The notes: generated by a model from the letters alone, not told the origin. A stretch of DNA of 64,000 nucleotides from Paraburkholderia madseniana (GCF_009690905.1 NZ_VOSW01000006.1:1-64000), one strand, 5' to 3'. Shown: positions 1 through 9,095, counted from the stretch's first letter. Program-made: numbers and translations.

Positions 1-19
1 AGATGTGTATAAGAGACAG
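1..19 (+). other. Nextera/Tn5 mosaic-end adapter left on the contig end
   Basis: The first 19 bases are AGATGTGTATAAGAGACAG, which is exactly the Tn5 transposase mosaic end used in Nextera libraries. It is library sequence, not genome. Read in frame with the next gene it gives the spurious N-terminus MYKRQ. Genomic sequence begins at base 20. Confidence 0.97.
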
Positions 20-1408
20 GTGATGCTGTGGCTCGTCGCCACCGGCTTCTTCATGCAGACGCTCGACTCCACGATCGTCAACACCGCGCTCCCCGCGATG
101 GCGACGAGCCTCGGCGAGTTGCCGTTGCGCATGCAATCGGTGGTGATCGCCTACTCGCTGACGATGGCGGTGATGATCCCGGTGTCCGGCTGGCTCGCCG
201 ACAAGCTTGGCACGCGGCGTGTGTTCTTCAGCGCGATCCTCGTGTTCGCGGTCGGCTCACTGCTGTGCGCCAACGCGCATACCCTGAATCAACTGGTGAT
301 CTATCGCATCGTGCAAGGCGTGGGCGGGGCGATGCTGTTGCCGGTTGGGCGGCTCGCGGTGCTGCGTACCTTTCCGGCGGAACGCTATTTGCCGGCTTTG
401 TCGTTCGTGGCGATTCCCGGACTGATCGGACCGCTGATCGGCCCGACGCTCGGCGGCTGGCTCGTAAAAATCGCTTCGTGGCACTGGATCTTTCTGATCA
501 ATGTACCGGTGGGGATCGTGGGTTGCATCGCCACATTCATCTTCATGCCGGATAGCCGCAACGAGCACACCGGCAAGTTCGATCTGAAAGGCTATCTGCT
601 GCTGATTTTCGGCATGGTGGCGATTTCATTCGCGCTCGACGGCCGCACGGAGTTTGGCATCCAGCACGCCACCGTGCTGGTGCTGCTGATCCTCAGCCTC
701 GCCTGCTTCGTCGCCTACGGTTTGCACGCCGTACGCGAACCCGCGCCGATCTTCCCGCTCGATCTGTTCAAGATCCACACCTTCAGCGTCGGCCTGCTCG
801 GCAATCTGTTCGCGCGGATCGGCAGCGGCGCGATGCCGTATCTGATCCCTCTGCTCCTGCAGGTGAGTCTCGGCTATAGCGCCTTCGAAGCCGGCATGAT
901 GATGCTGCCGGTGGCGGCTGCGGGCATGGCGGCCAAGCGCCTTGTCACGACGCTGATCGTCAAATACAGCTACCGGCGCGTGCTGATCGTCAACACGGTG
1001 CTGGTGGGCCTGACCATGGCGAGCTTCGCGCTCACCAGCGCCGGCCAGCCGCTGTGGCTGCGGCTCGTGCAACTGGCGTTCTTCGGCGCGGTCAACTCGA
1101 TGCAGTTCACCGCGATGAACACGCTCACGCTCAAGGATCTCGGCACCGGCGGCGCGAGCAGCGGCAACAGCCTGTTCTCGCTGGTGCAGATGCTGTCGAT
1201 GAGCCTCGGCGTGACGGTCGCCGGCGCGTTGCTTGCGACCTTCACCGGCCTCCTGCCGCGCGTGACGGCCGCCAACTCCCTGCCCGCGTTCCATGCGACG
1301 TTCCTGTGTGTCGGCATCATCACCGCCGGCTCGTCGTGGATCTTCGCGCAACTGTCGCCGGACATCCGTACACCCTCGAAAAAGACCGATCCTTCGGAGC
1401 GGACCTGA
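20..1408 (+). CDS. mdtD: MFS drug exporter, DHA2 family, MdtD-like (5' end missing)
   Basis: Inner-membrane proton-driven multidrug exporter of the major facilitator superfamily, DHA2 (14-TM type) family. The visible protein opens in the first membrane segment with the motif GFFMQTLDSTIVNTALPAM (motif D1 region), followed by WLADKLGTRR (motif A) and RIVQGVGGAMLLPVGR (motif B/C area); many hydrophobic segments follow to a short polar tail. About 462 genomic residues remain. By comparison with MdtD only roughly ten N-terminal residues seem to be lost. The true start codon is not in the window because the contig begins inside the gene, and any start placed at base 5 lies in adapter sequence. The family is clear; the substrate cannot be read from sequence. 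Confidence 0.85.
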   Translation: MMLWLVATGFFMQTLDSTIVNTALPAMATSLGELPLRMQSVVIAYSLTMAVMIPVSGWLADKLGTRRVFFSAILVFAVGSLLCANAHTLNQLVIYRIVQGVGGAMLLPVGRLAVLRTFPAERYLPALSFVAIPGLIGPLIGPTLGGWLVKIASWHWIFLINVPVGIVGCIATFIFMPDSRNEHTGKFDLKGYLLLIFGMVAISFALDGRTEFGIQHATVLVLLILSLACFVAYGLHAVREPAPIFPLDLFKIHTFSVGLLGNLFARIGSGAMPYLIPLLLQVSLGYSAFEAGMMMLPVAAAGMAAKRLVTTLIVKYSYRRVLIVNTVLVGLTMASFALTSAGQPLWLRLVQLAFFGAVNSMQFTAMNTLTLKDLGTGGASSGNSLFSLVQMLSMSLGVTVAGALLATFTGLLPRVTAANSLPAFHATFLCVGIITAGSSWIFAQLSPDIRTPSKKTDPSERT

Positions 1409-1677
1409 GTTTTGCGCCAGGTTGCGGTGGCGTTGCCCCTACCCGCCGCGCCCCGTCGCCGACCCGCAACGGGGCGCGGATCGCACCACCGAAGTGCGAA
1501 TCATCGCCTGCGCGCACGCGCTTGCGCACAATCGCCGTACTGACAGCGGTAAGCGGGCGCGCACAGAGTGTTTCCGCACGCGCATAGTTCTTGCTCGCGT
1601 ATCCTGTAAACTCACATTTTGCGCGTGCCCACTCGTGTCGAGCATGAGAAGCGCGCCGCCACTTCCACACGACTGAC

Positions 1678-2955
1678 ATGATGAGCATGATCGAACTCGA
1701 TCCTCCCGGCTTCCAGCCGCCGCGCCCGATGGCCGGCGACGAAGGCTCCCGGCGCACCGTTCTGTACGGCGGCTACACGGTTTTCAGCGTGTTCCAGCCG
1801 GTTTTTTCGGTGTCGCACCGGCGTGCGATCGGCTATCACGCTTCGCTGCGCGCACACGACGAACATGCGCTGCAGGTGCCGTCGCACGAGGTTTTCACGC
1901 AGGCGGCGCGGCGCGGCGACCTGCTGGAACTCGGGCGGCTCGCCGAATCGCTGCATCTGGGCAACTTCAACGCATTCGACAGCCACGACGAATGGCTTTT
2001 CCTCAGCCTGCACCCGGCGGCGCTGATGGACACCAGTTACGGCGACGCACTGCTCGCCGGCCTCAAGGCGCTGGGCCTGCCGCCGCAACGGGTGGTGCTG
2101 GAAGTATCAGAACAGGCCGGCGGTGAAACCACGCGCTTCGCCGACATCATCGACGCGTTGCGCAAGTCCGGCTTCCTGATCGCGCTGGACGGCTTTGGCG
2201 CCAAGCATTCGAACATCGACCGCGTGTGGAATCTGCGTCCGGACATCGTCACGCTCGACCGCTGCATTCTCGCGCAAGCGAGCGAACACTCGCATATTGA
2301 ACGCGTGCTGCCGGGCCTCGTTTCGCTGCTGCACGAATCCGGCCAACTGGTGCTGATGGGCGGCCTGAGCACCGAGCGCGATGCGCTGATCGCACTCGAA
2401 TGCAACGTCGACTTCGTGCAGGGCGCGTACTTCGCGGGCCCGAGCGTCGAGCCGGTGAAACCGCAAGCGGCGGCCGGCCTGATGGACTCGCTCTCCGCGG
2501 CGCTACGCGAACGGGTTGCCGCGCGCGAACGCGCACAGTCCGCACGGCTCGCACCCTATGTCACGGCGCTGGAAACGGCGGCTGCCCAACTCGTGGCCGG
2601 GGAATCGGTGGCCCAGGCGACTGCGACGCTGCTCACGCTCGGCGAGACGGCACGCTGTTTCGTGCTCGACGGCTCGGGCCGGCAGATCGGCGACAACGTG
2701 CTACCGCCGGGGCGCGCTTCGCAACGCGCCAAGCGCTTCCGGCCGTTGCTGCATTCGCAAGGCGCGAGCTGGGAACGCCGGCCGTACTTCATTCAGGCCA
2801 TGCGCGTGCCAGGGCAGGTGCACCTCACACCGCCCTACCTGTCGATCAACGAAGCGCACCTGTGCGTGACGGCCTCGATCGCCGCGCATACGCCGCACGG
2901 CACCCAGGTGCTATGCGTCGACATTAATTGGGAAGTCGCCGCGCATCGTAATTGA
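1678..2955 (+). CDS. Degenerate EAL-domain protein with C-terminal sensor-like domain
   Basis: 425 residues. Residues about 35-255 have the EAL phosphodiesterase fold pattern, but the c-di-GMP hydrolysis motifs are lost: the EALLR signature reads HASLR (54-58), the usual asparagine strand reads FLSLHP, the DDFG motif is DGFG (171-174), the catalytic lysine is threonine 192, and the AEGVET motif is MGGLST. Only the LEVSE glutamates (142, 145) and Q248 remain. The C-terminal 130 residues, with KRFRPLL and WERRPYF, resemble the PDC/Cache-like sensor tail found on some EAL proteins. There is no membrane segment. A binding or scaffolding role, not c-di-GMP hydrolysis, is inferred. The 3' end overlaps the convergent sigma-factor gene by 45 bases. 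Confidence 0.8.
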   Translation: MMSMIELDPPGFQPPRPMAGDEGSRRTVLYGGYTVFSVFQPVFSVSHRRAIGYHASLRAHDEHALQVPSHEVFTQAARRGDLLELGRLAESLHLGNFNAFDSHDEWLFLSLHPAALMDTSYGDALLAGLKALGLPPQRVVLEVSEQAGGETTRFADIIDALRKSGFLIALDGFGAKHSNIDRVWNLRPDIVTLDRCILAQASEHSHIERVLPGLVSLLHESGQLVLMGGLSTERDALIALECNVDFVQGAYFAGPSVEPVKPQAAAGLMDSLSAALRERVAARERAQSARLAPYVTALETAAAQLVAGESVAQATATLLTLGETARCFVLDGSGRQIGDNVLPPGRASQRAKRFRPLLHSQGASWERRPYFIQAMRVPGQVHLTPPYLSINEAHLCVTASIAAHTPHGTQVLCVDINWEVAAHRN

Positions 2956-3885
2956 GGTAAGGGCGTGCCGCTGGATCCGCGCGAGCAGCTTCATGACGGC
3001 CGCGCGGCCCAGCAAGCGGTTGGCTGCCTGCAAACGCGCCGCGCTGGTGACGGCGCGCAACGCGACGATCTTGGTCGTTCCGCCCGCCAGACTTTGCGTG
3101 GACACGTCGATTACCGCGACAACCTCGCCTTCGAACAGCAACGCAATACACATTGCGCCTTCGACCGACACCACCTCGGCATGGCTCGCCTGATGCGCGA
3201 GCGCTGTCACCGTCTCCATCCAGGCCACTGGCGCCAGTTCCTGCGTGCACACCGGCGCGTCGCTGACGACTTCCGGCGCATCGCTAAAGAGCCGTAACAA
3301 GCCCGCCCGATCCTGCGCCTCCAGCGCCGTGCGCAAGCGTTCCACGATCCGCGCATGCGCGGCGGGATCCGGCCGCTCCAGCGGCGCGCCCGCACGCTGC
3401 AAACGCCCCTTGGCCCGATGGACGATCTGCCGGCAACTGGCCGGCGTTCGGTCGAGAATCTTCGCAATCTCCGCGTAGTCGCAATCGAAAGCTTCGTGCA
3501 GCACGAATGCCGCCCGCTCATCCGGCTTCAGACGCTCGAGCAGAAGCATCACGCCATACGACATCTCCGCCGCGCGCAAAGCCAGTTCCTCCGCGGATGG
3601 CGCCACCTCGTCGAGCAAGGGCTCCGGCAGCCAGCCGGCGGCCTGTGATGCGCGTTCGCGCTGCACGTGACGCAGCCGGTCGATAGCCGCGCGCGTGGTG
3701 ATCGTGGTGAGCCAGGCGGCCGGTGTCTGCACCTCTTGCGTATCGGCGAGATGCCACTTGAGCCAGACGTCCTGCACCACGTCTTCCGCTTCGGCGCGGC
3801 TGCCGAGCATGCGGTACGCCAGCGCGAGCAGGCGGGCACGCACGGCCTCAAAGCTGGATGCCTTGTCGATTCCTTGTTCCGTCAT
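2911..3885 (-). CDS. ECF41/SigJ-like RNA polymerase sigma factor
   Basis: 324 residues. Sigma region 2 (about residues 10-75, with AYRMLGSRAEAEDVVQDVWL) is followed by region 4 (about 115-165, with DYAEIAKILDRTPASCRQIVHRAK). A long C-terminal SnoaL-like extension (about 180-310) is typical of the ECF41/SigJ group, where it regulates the sigma factor in cis in place of an anti-sigma protein. The linker motif GWLPEPL, characteristic of this group, is present at residues 84-90. The usual DGGGK motif of the extension is not evident: the corresponding stretch reads FSDAPEVVSDAP. No adjacent oxidoreductase or carboxymuconolactone decarboxylase, the usual ECF41 partner, is present. Confidence 0.85.
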   Translation of the reverse strand: MTEQGIDKASSFEAVRARLLALAYRMLGSRAEAEDVVQDVWLKWHLADTQEVQTPAAWLTTITTRAAIDRLRHVQRERASQAAGWLPEPLLDEVAPSAEELALRAAEMSYGVMLLLERLKPDERAAFVLHEAFDCDYAEIAKILDRTPASCRQIVHRAKGRLQRAGAPLERPDPAAHARIVERLRTALEAQDRAGLLRLFSDAPEVVSDAPVCTQELAPVAWMETVTALAHQASHAEVVSVEGAMCIALLFEGEVVAVIDVSTQSLAGGTTKIVALRAVTSAARLQAANRLLGRAAVMKLLARIQRHALTSITMRGDFPINVDA

Positions 3886-4086
3886 GCGTTGACCTCCAGA
3901 TCTGCATCCTTTTTACCTTGACGCTCGGGCTCCCGCCGATGTGACAGCCCAACGAAAAAATATTCCTGTCACGCCGCTGCCCTTCTTCTCGTCATAAGGA
4001 CAACAACCCGCGCAGAGGGTGCGCGGTTGTTCGAATCGGCCACCGCTCCCGGCTACCGGCAACGCGCCACCTGAAACGAGGCAAAC

Positions 4087-4743
4087 ATGCATTCCAGCTA
4101 TCCGTCCGTCACCGGCCTCGGCCTCGTGCCCACCGTGATCGAACAGTCCGGCCGCGGCGAGCGCGCCTACGACATCTATTCGCGCCTGCTGCGCGAGCGC
4201 ATCGTTTTTCTGGTCGGTCCGGTGAACGAACAGTCGGCCAGTCTGATCGTCGCTCAATTGCTGTTTCTGGAATCAGAGAATCCCGACAAGGATATTTCTT
4301 TTTACATCAATTCGCCGGGCGGCTCGGTGTATGACGGCCTCGCCATCTACGACACGATGCAGTTCATCAAGCCGGAGGTGTCGACCTTGTGCACCGGCTT
4401 TGCCGCCAGCATGGGCACGTTTTTGCTGACCGCCGGCCAGCGCGGCAAACGGTACGCGCTGCCGAACGCGCGCATCATGATTCACCAGCCGTCGGGCGGC
4501 AGCCAGGGCACCGCTGCCGACGTCGAAATCCAGGCGAAAGAGGTGCTCTACCAACGCGAACGTCTCAACGCGATGATGGCCGAGCGCACCGGGCGCAGTA
4601 TCGAAGAGATCGTCCGCGACACCGACCGCGACAACTTCATGTCTGCCCAAGGCGCGAAGGCGTACGGTCTCGTCGACGAGGTGCTCGAAACACGAGCGGC
4701 GCTAAGCAATCCAGGAGATCCGGCTCGTCACCGTGACATGTAG
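4087..4743 (+). CDS. clpP: ATP-dependent Clp protease proteolytic subunit, stand-alone paralogue
   Basis: 218-residue ClpP peptidase. The catalytic triad is intact at Ser108 (GFAASMGT), His133 (MIHQPSGG) and Asp182, each offset by eleven from the mature E. coli numbering. The [17 protein letters not shown] substrate-channel segment is conserved. Upstream there is a plausible AACGAGGC leader. The housekeeping clpP normally sits next to tig and clpX; neither is here, so this is probably a second copy in the genome. The C-terminal tail after residue 200 is divergent. The partner unfoldase cannot be told from the window. Confidence 0.88.
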   Translation: MHSSYPSVTGLGLVPTVIEQSGRGERAYDIYSRLLRERIVFLVGPVNEQSASLIVAQLLFLESENPDKDISFYINSPGGSVYDGLAIYDTMQFIKPEVSTLCTGFAASMGTFLLTAGQRGKRYALPNARIMIHQPSGGSQGTAADVEIQAKEVLYQRERLNAMMAERTGRSIEEIVRDTDRDNFMSAQGAKAYGLVDEVLETRAALSNPGDPARHRDM

Positions 4744-4900
4744 CGCGGCAAGGCCGCACCGCCAGAAACGTCCTCGCCCCCGGGCGGCTTTTTGCCAGCC
4801 CTATCGGTGCGCCGGAAACACAAAAGCTGATCACCTCCGCTGGAATCGCTATCATGGTCGCGATTCGTCGAATTCGACGATCGCTTCAATGGAGATATTC

Positions 4901-6331
4901 ATGGCGTCATCCAACGAAACCGTCAGCATGGCGCTATTCTGCGACTTCGAAAACGTTGCGCTCGGCGTGCGCGACGCGAAGTACGACAAGTTCGACATCA
5001 AGCTGGTGCTCGAACGTCTGCTGCTCAAGGGCAGCATTGTCGTGAAGAAAGCGTATTGCGACTGGGACCGCTACAAGAGTTTCAAAGGCGCGATGCACGA
5101 GGCCAATTTCGAGTTGATCGAGATTCCGCACGTGCGCCAATCGGGCAAGAATTCCGCCGACATCCGGCTCGTGGTCGACGCGCTCGACCTCTGCTACACG
5201 AAATCGCACGTCAATACGTTCGTCATCATCAGTGGCGACTCGGACTTTTCACCGCTGGTGTCGAAGCTGCGCGAGAACAACAAGCAGGTGATCGGAGTCG
5301 GCGTGCAGCAATCCACCTCCGATCTGCTGATCGCGAACTGCGACGAGTTCTTCTTTTACGACGACCTCGTGCGCGAGAGTCAGCGCACGGTTGCCAAGCG
5401 CGAGTCGTCGCGCCCGCAACAGACCGCGCAGCAGACCGCCAAACGTACGCCCGACGAAGAAAAATCACGCAGCAAGGAAGACCTCGAAAAACGCCGCACC
5501 AAAGCGGTCGAGATCGCCGTGCAGACGTTCGACGCGCTCGCGTCCGAACGTGGCGACAGCGGGAAGATCTGGGCATCGGTACTGAAGAACGCGATCAAGC
5601 GCCGCAAGCCGGATTTCAACGAGACGTACTACGGCTTTCGCGCATTCGGCAATCTGCTGGAAGAAGCGCATGCGCGCGGGCTGCTCGAATTCGGCCGCGA
5701 TGAGAAGTCGGGCGCGTACGTTTATCGGGGCGCGGCTGGAAATGCGGGTGCCGAAAACGTGAACGAGCCGGCCGAAGCGGGTGAGTCGGCAGAACAGATT
5801 GTTGAAGCACAGGTTGCCGAAACCGTTGTCGCCGAGTCGGGCGGCAAGCACGAGTCGCGCCGCCGAGGCCGCGGCAATCGCAAACCCGGTCGCGGCCAGC
5901 AGGAAGCAGTGCAGGAAGATCGTGCGGCGGTTGAGCACAGCCGCCATGCACAGGCTCAAACTGACACGGGGCACACGCACGCGCCATTGGCCAGTGAAGC
6001 CGTTTTCGAACAGCCGGAAGCCGCCTGGATAGAACCGGAGGCCTTTGCGGCTGAACCGGTCGCGGTAGCCGAAGAAGAGGCACAGGAAACGAGCGGCACC
6101 CAACCTGAGCGCCGCAAGGAACGCGCACCGCGCAAGACAGCCGCGAAGAAAACGAAGAAGGCAGCACCGCGAAGGATCGACGAGGTACCGGAAATCGCGG
6201 CGCCTGCTGAAGCACCGGTGGCGTCGGTCGCCGAAGAAAAAGCGCCCGTGGCCGCCAAGAAGGCAGCGCGCAAAACCGCCCCACGCAGTCGCCGTCCGCG
6301 TAAGACAGCGGCAACGAGCGAGGTGGAATAA
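4901..6331 (+). CDS. NYN (LabA/PIN-like) domain protein with LOTUS/OST-HTH domain
   Basis: 476 residues from the ATG at 4901, chosen because GGAGA lies just upstream; an ATG four codons earlier overlaps that site. Residues 8-155 form an NYN nuclease-like domain with the acidic residues expected for a PIN-type active site (Asp15 in FCDFEN, Asp87 in SADIRLV, Asp113/115 in SGDSDF). Residues about 195-285 match a LOTUS/OST-HTH domain, an RNA (G-quadruplex/dsRNA) binding module. The last 190 residues are low complexity, rich in Ala, Glu and Lys, ending in KK/AKK/RR basic runs suited to nucleic acid binding. An RNA-processing or RNA-binding role is inferred from domains only. Confidence 0.85.
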   Translation: MASSNETVSMALFCDFENVALGVRDAKYDKFDIKLVLERLLLKGSIVVKKAYCDWDRYKSFKGAMHEANFELIEIPHVRQSGKNSADIRLVVDALDLCYTKSHVNTFVIISGDSDFSPLVSKLRENNKQVIGVGVQQSTSDLLIANCDEFFFYDDLVRESQRTVAKRESSRPQQTAQQTAKRTPDEEKSRSKEDLEKRRTKAVEIAVQTFDALASERGDSGKIWASVLKNAIKRRKPDFNETYYGFRAFGNLLEEAHARGLLEFGRDEKSGAYVYRGAAGNAGAENVNEPAEAGESAEQIVEAQVAETVVAESGGKHESRRRGRGNRKPGRGQQEAVQEDRAAVEHSRHAQAQTDTGHTHAPLASEAVFEQPEAAWIEPEAFAAEPVAVAEEEAQETSGTQPERRKERAPRKTAAKKTKKAAPRRIDEVPEIAAPAEAPVASVAEEKAPVAAKKAARKTAPRSRRPRKTAATSEVE

Positions 6332-6416
6332 GCGTCTCACTTTGCGTCACGTGCACGGATTTCTTCCGGTACGCCCATAGCAATGTGAGTGCCGCCGCGC
6401 AAACTCCGCTCCAAAC

Positions 6417-6450
6417 AAAAAGCCCCTGCTCGCAATGAACAGGGGCTTTT
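6417..6450. terminator. Bidirectional intrinsic terminator
   Basis: Inverted repeat AAAAAGCCCCTG / CAGGGGCTTTT with an 11-base loop and A/T runs on both sides. It separates the NYN-LOTUS gene and the convergent beta-propeller gene and can serve both. Confidence 0.85.
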
Positions 6451-6470
6451 CCATTTCCCGTTCGTAACAC

Positions 6471-8204
6471 CTACAGCAAACCAAACACCGCCACCCCATT
6501 CGTCGCGCCCACAAACACTTTGCCGCGCGCGATCATCGGCGTGATGAACTTGTTGCCCGCGCCCCATTGATCGCGCGCGCCCGCCTGATTGCTGTTGTAC
6601 AACTCATGCGCAAGGTTGCCTGCGTCGTACGCATGCAAGGCACCCGTCGTGCCGTTTTCCGCCACCCAGACGATGCCGTTGCTCGAGCCATTGGCCGACA
6701 CGGCCGGCGTCGCGCCGGGATAGGCAAACGTGGTTGGACTCTTTGACGATGCGGTGGTCGCGAGAAACGCACCGGAGATCGGCAGCGCCTTCAGGTTATC
6801 GTTCCAGCCGCCGTAATAGACCACACCGTTGTAATAAGCCGGCGACCCCCAGATGCCGCCCGCGAGCGTGCCGGTCAACACCTGCCAGTTATTGTTCGCC
6901 GTGGGACTGAACTTACCCATCGAGTCGCGATCGACCACATAGATCAGATTGTCCTTGCCCGCCGCCACCGCCAGGTGTTTGACGACGCCGCCCGCGGTCG
7001 TCTGATCCGGCAACAGCATCACGCCGCCCGAACCGAAATCGTTGTCGGCATTTGCCTCGGCCACGACGTTATCCATGGCGAAGTAATCGGTGACCTGCAG
7101 GTTTCCTAAGGACAGCTTCATCAGCGAGTTGCCGAAGTCGCCGTCGACGGGAAAGCCCTGCGCATTCAGCGTGGTGCCGAACGTGCCGTTGCCGTCGACG
7201 ACGTAAATCGAAGTGCCGTCCGACGCCATGCCTGAGCCGGCCATCCAGATCGATCCCTGGCTGCCGTTCGGTGCGACGTCGAACACGCTGGTCCGCTGCA
7301 ACGTGTCGGCGCTATAGGCCATCAACCAGCCGGTGTAAGCACCCGACATGCAGTGCGCGGTCCAGCCCATATAGACGTTGCCGCCGACCAGCGTGAGCGC
7401 CGCGCGCACCGCGTGCAGCGACGGATTGAAGGTGATGGTGCCGTTGACGCTCCCCGCGCCGCTGCCGGGGAAGCTCGCCGCAATCTCCGTCGGCCCGCCA
7501 AGCACCTCTGCCCCAGTGGTCAGATCAAGCGCATGCAGCCGATGATGGTACGCACCGCTGCCGTCTTTGGTCATCGCCACGGCATACAGCACACCATTCG
7601 CGCCGCGATTGCGATCGATCACCGGCGTCGACGTAATGCCGATTTCCGGCGTGATGTCCTGGCAACCGCGGTCGTCGCTGGATGTCTCGCCGCTGCCGAC
7701 CAAGGAGACCTTCCACAATTGCGCGAAGGTGGTGGCGTCATACGCGTACACGCTATCGTGTTCGGTGGCGACGTAGACCACGTCGTGAGCGGTGCCGACA
7801 ATCGACAGACTCGTGACGAACAGCGGCTGCGCATCGACCTTGCCGTCCGCGGCGAGAAACGCCACTTTGCCGAAGCTCGCTGAATTCACGTTCGCGAGCG
7901 TCAGCGTCGTCTCGGCGAGCATCTGGCCCGTGCGGGCGAGATCGTTGTGATGCATCAGCACGTCGGTGGCGAAGGTCGCCGTTCCCATCGACGTGCCACC
8001 CGAACTGGTTGAGCCGGTGCCACCACTGCCGGTCGTCGAGCCGCCACCGGTGGTGCCGCTGCCGGCTGCCGAGCCCGTACCCGATGAGCCACCCGATCCG
8101 CCGCCGCAAGAAAGGAAGCAGCCAGCGACGAATGCAATCGCCAGCCACTCGCACACACGGGACCACATACTCGGATTGAACGTGCCGGTTTGCGGTCGCT
8201 GCAT
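6471..8204 (-). CDS. PQQ-like beta-propeller lipoprotein
   Basis: 577 residues. A signal peptide ends in the lipobox VAGC (Cys29), followed by a Gly/Ser/Thr linker of about 45 residues and a large repeat region with propeller-blade phrases such as DVVYVATEHDSVYAYDA, GVLYAVAMT, LIYVVDRDS and VVYYGGWNDNLKALP. This is typical of the PQQ-repeat/WD40-like family (quinoprotein-like fold), probably non-enzymatic here because no dehydrogenase motif was recognised. It should be anchored at the envelope. A start at the internal Met13 (8168) is also possible. The downstream terminator is shared with the convergent gene. Confidence 0.75.
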   Translation of the reverse strand: MQRPQTGTFNPSMWSRVCEWLAIAFVAGCFLSCGGGSGGSSGTGSAAGSGTTGGGSTTGSGGTGSTSSGGTSMGTATFATDVLMHHNDLARTGQMLAETTLTLANVNSASFGKVAFLAADGKVDAQPLFVTSLSIVGTAHDVVYVATEHDSVYAYDATTFAQLWKVSLVGSGETSSDDRGCQDITPEIGITSTPVIDRNRGANGVLYAVAMTKDGSGAYHHRLHALDLTTGAEVLGGPTEIAASFPGSGAGSVNGTITFNPSLHAVRAALTLVGGNVYMGWTAHCMSGAYTGWLMAYSADTLQRTSVFDVAPNGSQGSIWMAGSGMASDGTSIYVVDGNGTFGTTLNAQGFPVDGDFGNSLMKLSLGNLQVTDYFAMDNVVAEANADNDFGSGGVMLLPDQTTAGGVVKHLAVAAGKDNLIYVVDRDSMGKFSPTANNNWQVLTGTLAGGIWGSPAYYNGVVYYGGWNDNLKALPISGAFLATTASSKSPTTFAYPGATPAVSANGSSNGIVWVAENGTTGALHAYDAGNLAHELYNSNQAGARDQWGAGNKFITPMIARGKVFVGATNGVAVFGLL

Positions 8205-8495
8205 GGTCGCCTCGTTGGCACGATGTCCGGCTCACTCCGTGCGTCGGGCTGCGTCAAACGGCGGAGTCAGAAACGGCGGATGCCGGCAGGGATGGAGTGG
8301 AGTTTGCGGGCTGTGCGGAACCGCCAGACAGGTGGCGTCCCTGACCCTCCATTCAAACGTACGCCCTTTGCCGGGCGGCTTGCCGCCATCGTTTCGTGTC
8401 TTTCCGCCAGACATGACAAAAGCTCTACAGCAACAAGCTTGCCTGCTCCCTGGCGCAAACGGTTAGTTTCTGCGCAGCGAGGTTTCCGATCGACC

Positions 8496-9095
8496 TCAGT
8501 AATACGGGTAAGGCGCGTACATCACCGGAGGCGGCGCGACATACCTCGGCGGCGGCGCATAGTAGTACGGCTGAGGTGCGTAATAGACCGGCTGCGGCGC
8601 ATAGTAGGCCGGTTGCGGCGGCTGCGAGATGGTGTTGCCTTTCGAGGTCATGCACTGCGCGTAGGCCGCGTCGTAGCGCGCTTGCAGGCCCGCCGCGGAA
8701 TACTGCGCGCCATTCGCGCCGTTCGCGCCGCCGATCAGCAACCCGCTGCCCGCGCCGATCGCCGCGCCGGCGCCCGCATTGCCCGCCGCCGCACCGGTCA
8801 GTGCGCCGACCGCCGCGCCGCCAAGCGTGCCCAGCGCGGCGCTGTTCACGCTGTTCGTGGTCGCCGCCTGGGCAGCCGCGTTCGGGTCCGTCGAGCGGTT
8901 CGCGTAGTCGCGGCATGCATAGTCGTCCTGCTGGAACTGCCCGAGCGGCTCGCCGCTACGCGGCAGCGCGACCACGCTTGGGCCGCTCGGCGGCAAGACC
9001 GCGCAACCGCCGAGCGCGAGCGCAACGACGGCGGCCGGTAGGGCGAGGCTTATCGACTTGGTGCTGGAGATCATGTTCGTGCGCTTCAAAGACAT
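8496..9095 (-). CDS. Glycine-zipper lipoprotein with proline/tyrosine-rich tail
   Basis: 199 residues. The signal peptide ends at LGGC (Cys31), a lipoprotein site. A YACRDYA segment with conserved cysteine (about 58-64) is followed by a glycine-zipper region (about 87-130, repeated GxxxG as in LGGAAVGALTGAAAG), which usually inserts into or associates with the outer membrane. The last 45 residues are repeats of PxPxYYAP type. Met8 (9074) is an alternative start. Function is unknown; an envelope-structural or osmotic role is guessed from the family. Confidence 0.75.
   Translation of the reverse strand: MSLKRTNMISSTKSISLALPAAVVALALGGCAVLPPSGPSVVALPRSGEPLGQFQQDDYACRDYANRSTDPNAAAQAATTNSVNSAALGTLGGAAVGALTGAAAGNAGAGAAIGAGSGLLIGGANGANGAQYSAAGLQARYDAAYAQCMTSKGNTISQPPQPAYYAPQPVYYAPQPYYYAPPPRYVAPPPVMYAPYPYY

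Noticed and set aside
5..22. GTG at base 5 as the exporter start
   Set aside because: It lies within the sequencing adapter; the true start is outside the contig.
626..1351. Long open frame antisense to the exporter
   Set aside because: Arg/Gln/His-rich shadow of a GC-rich gene; no domain or ribosome site.
5465..6470. Long antisense frames under the NYN-LOTUS tail
   Set aside because: Low-complexity mirror of the Ala/Glu/Lys tail; the sense gene explains the region.
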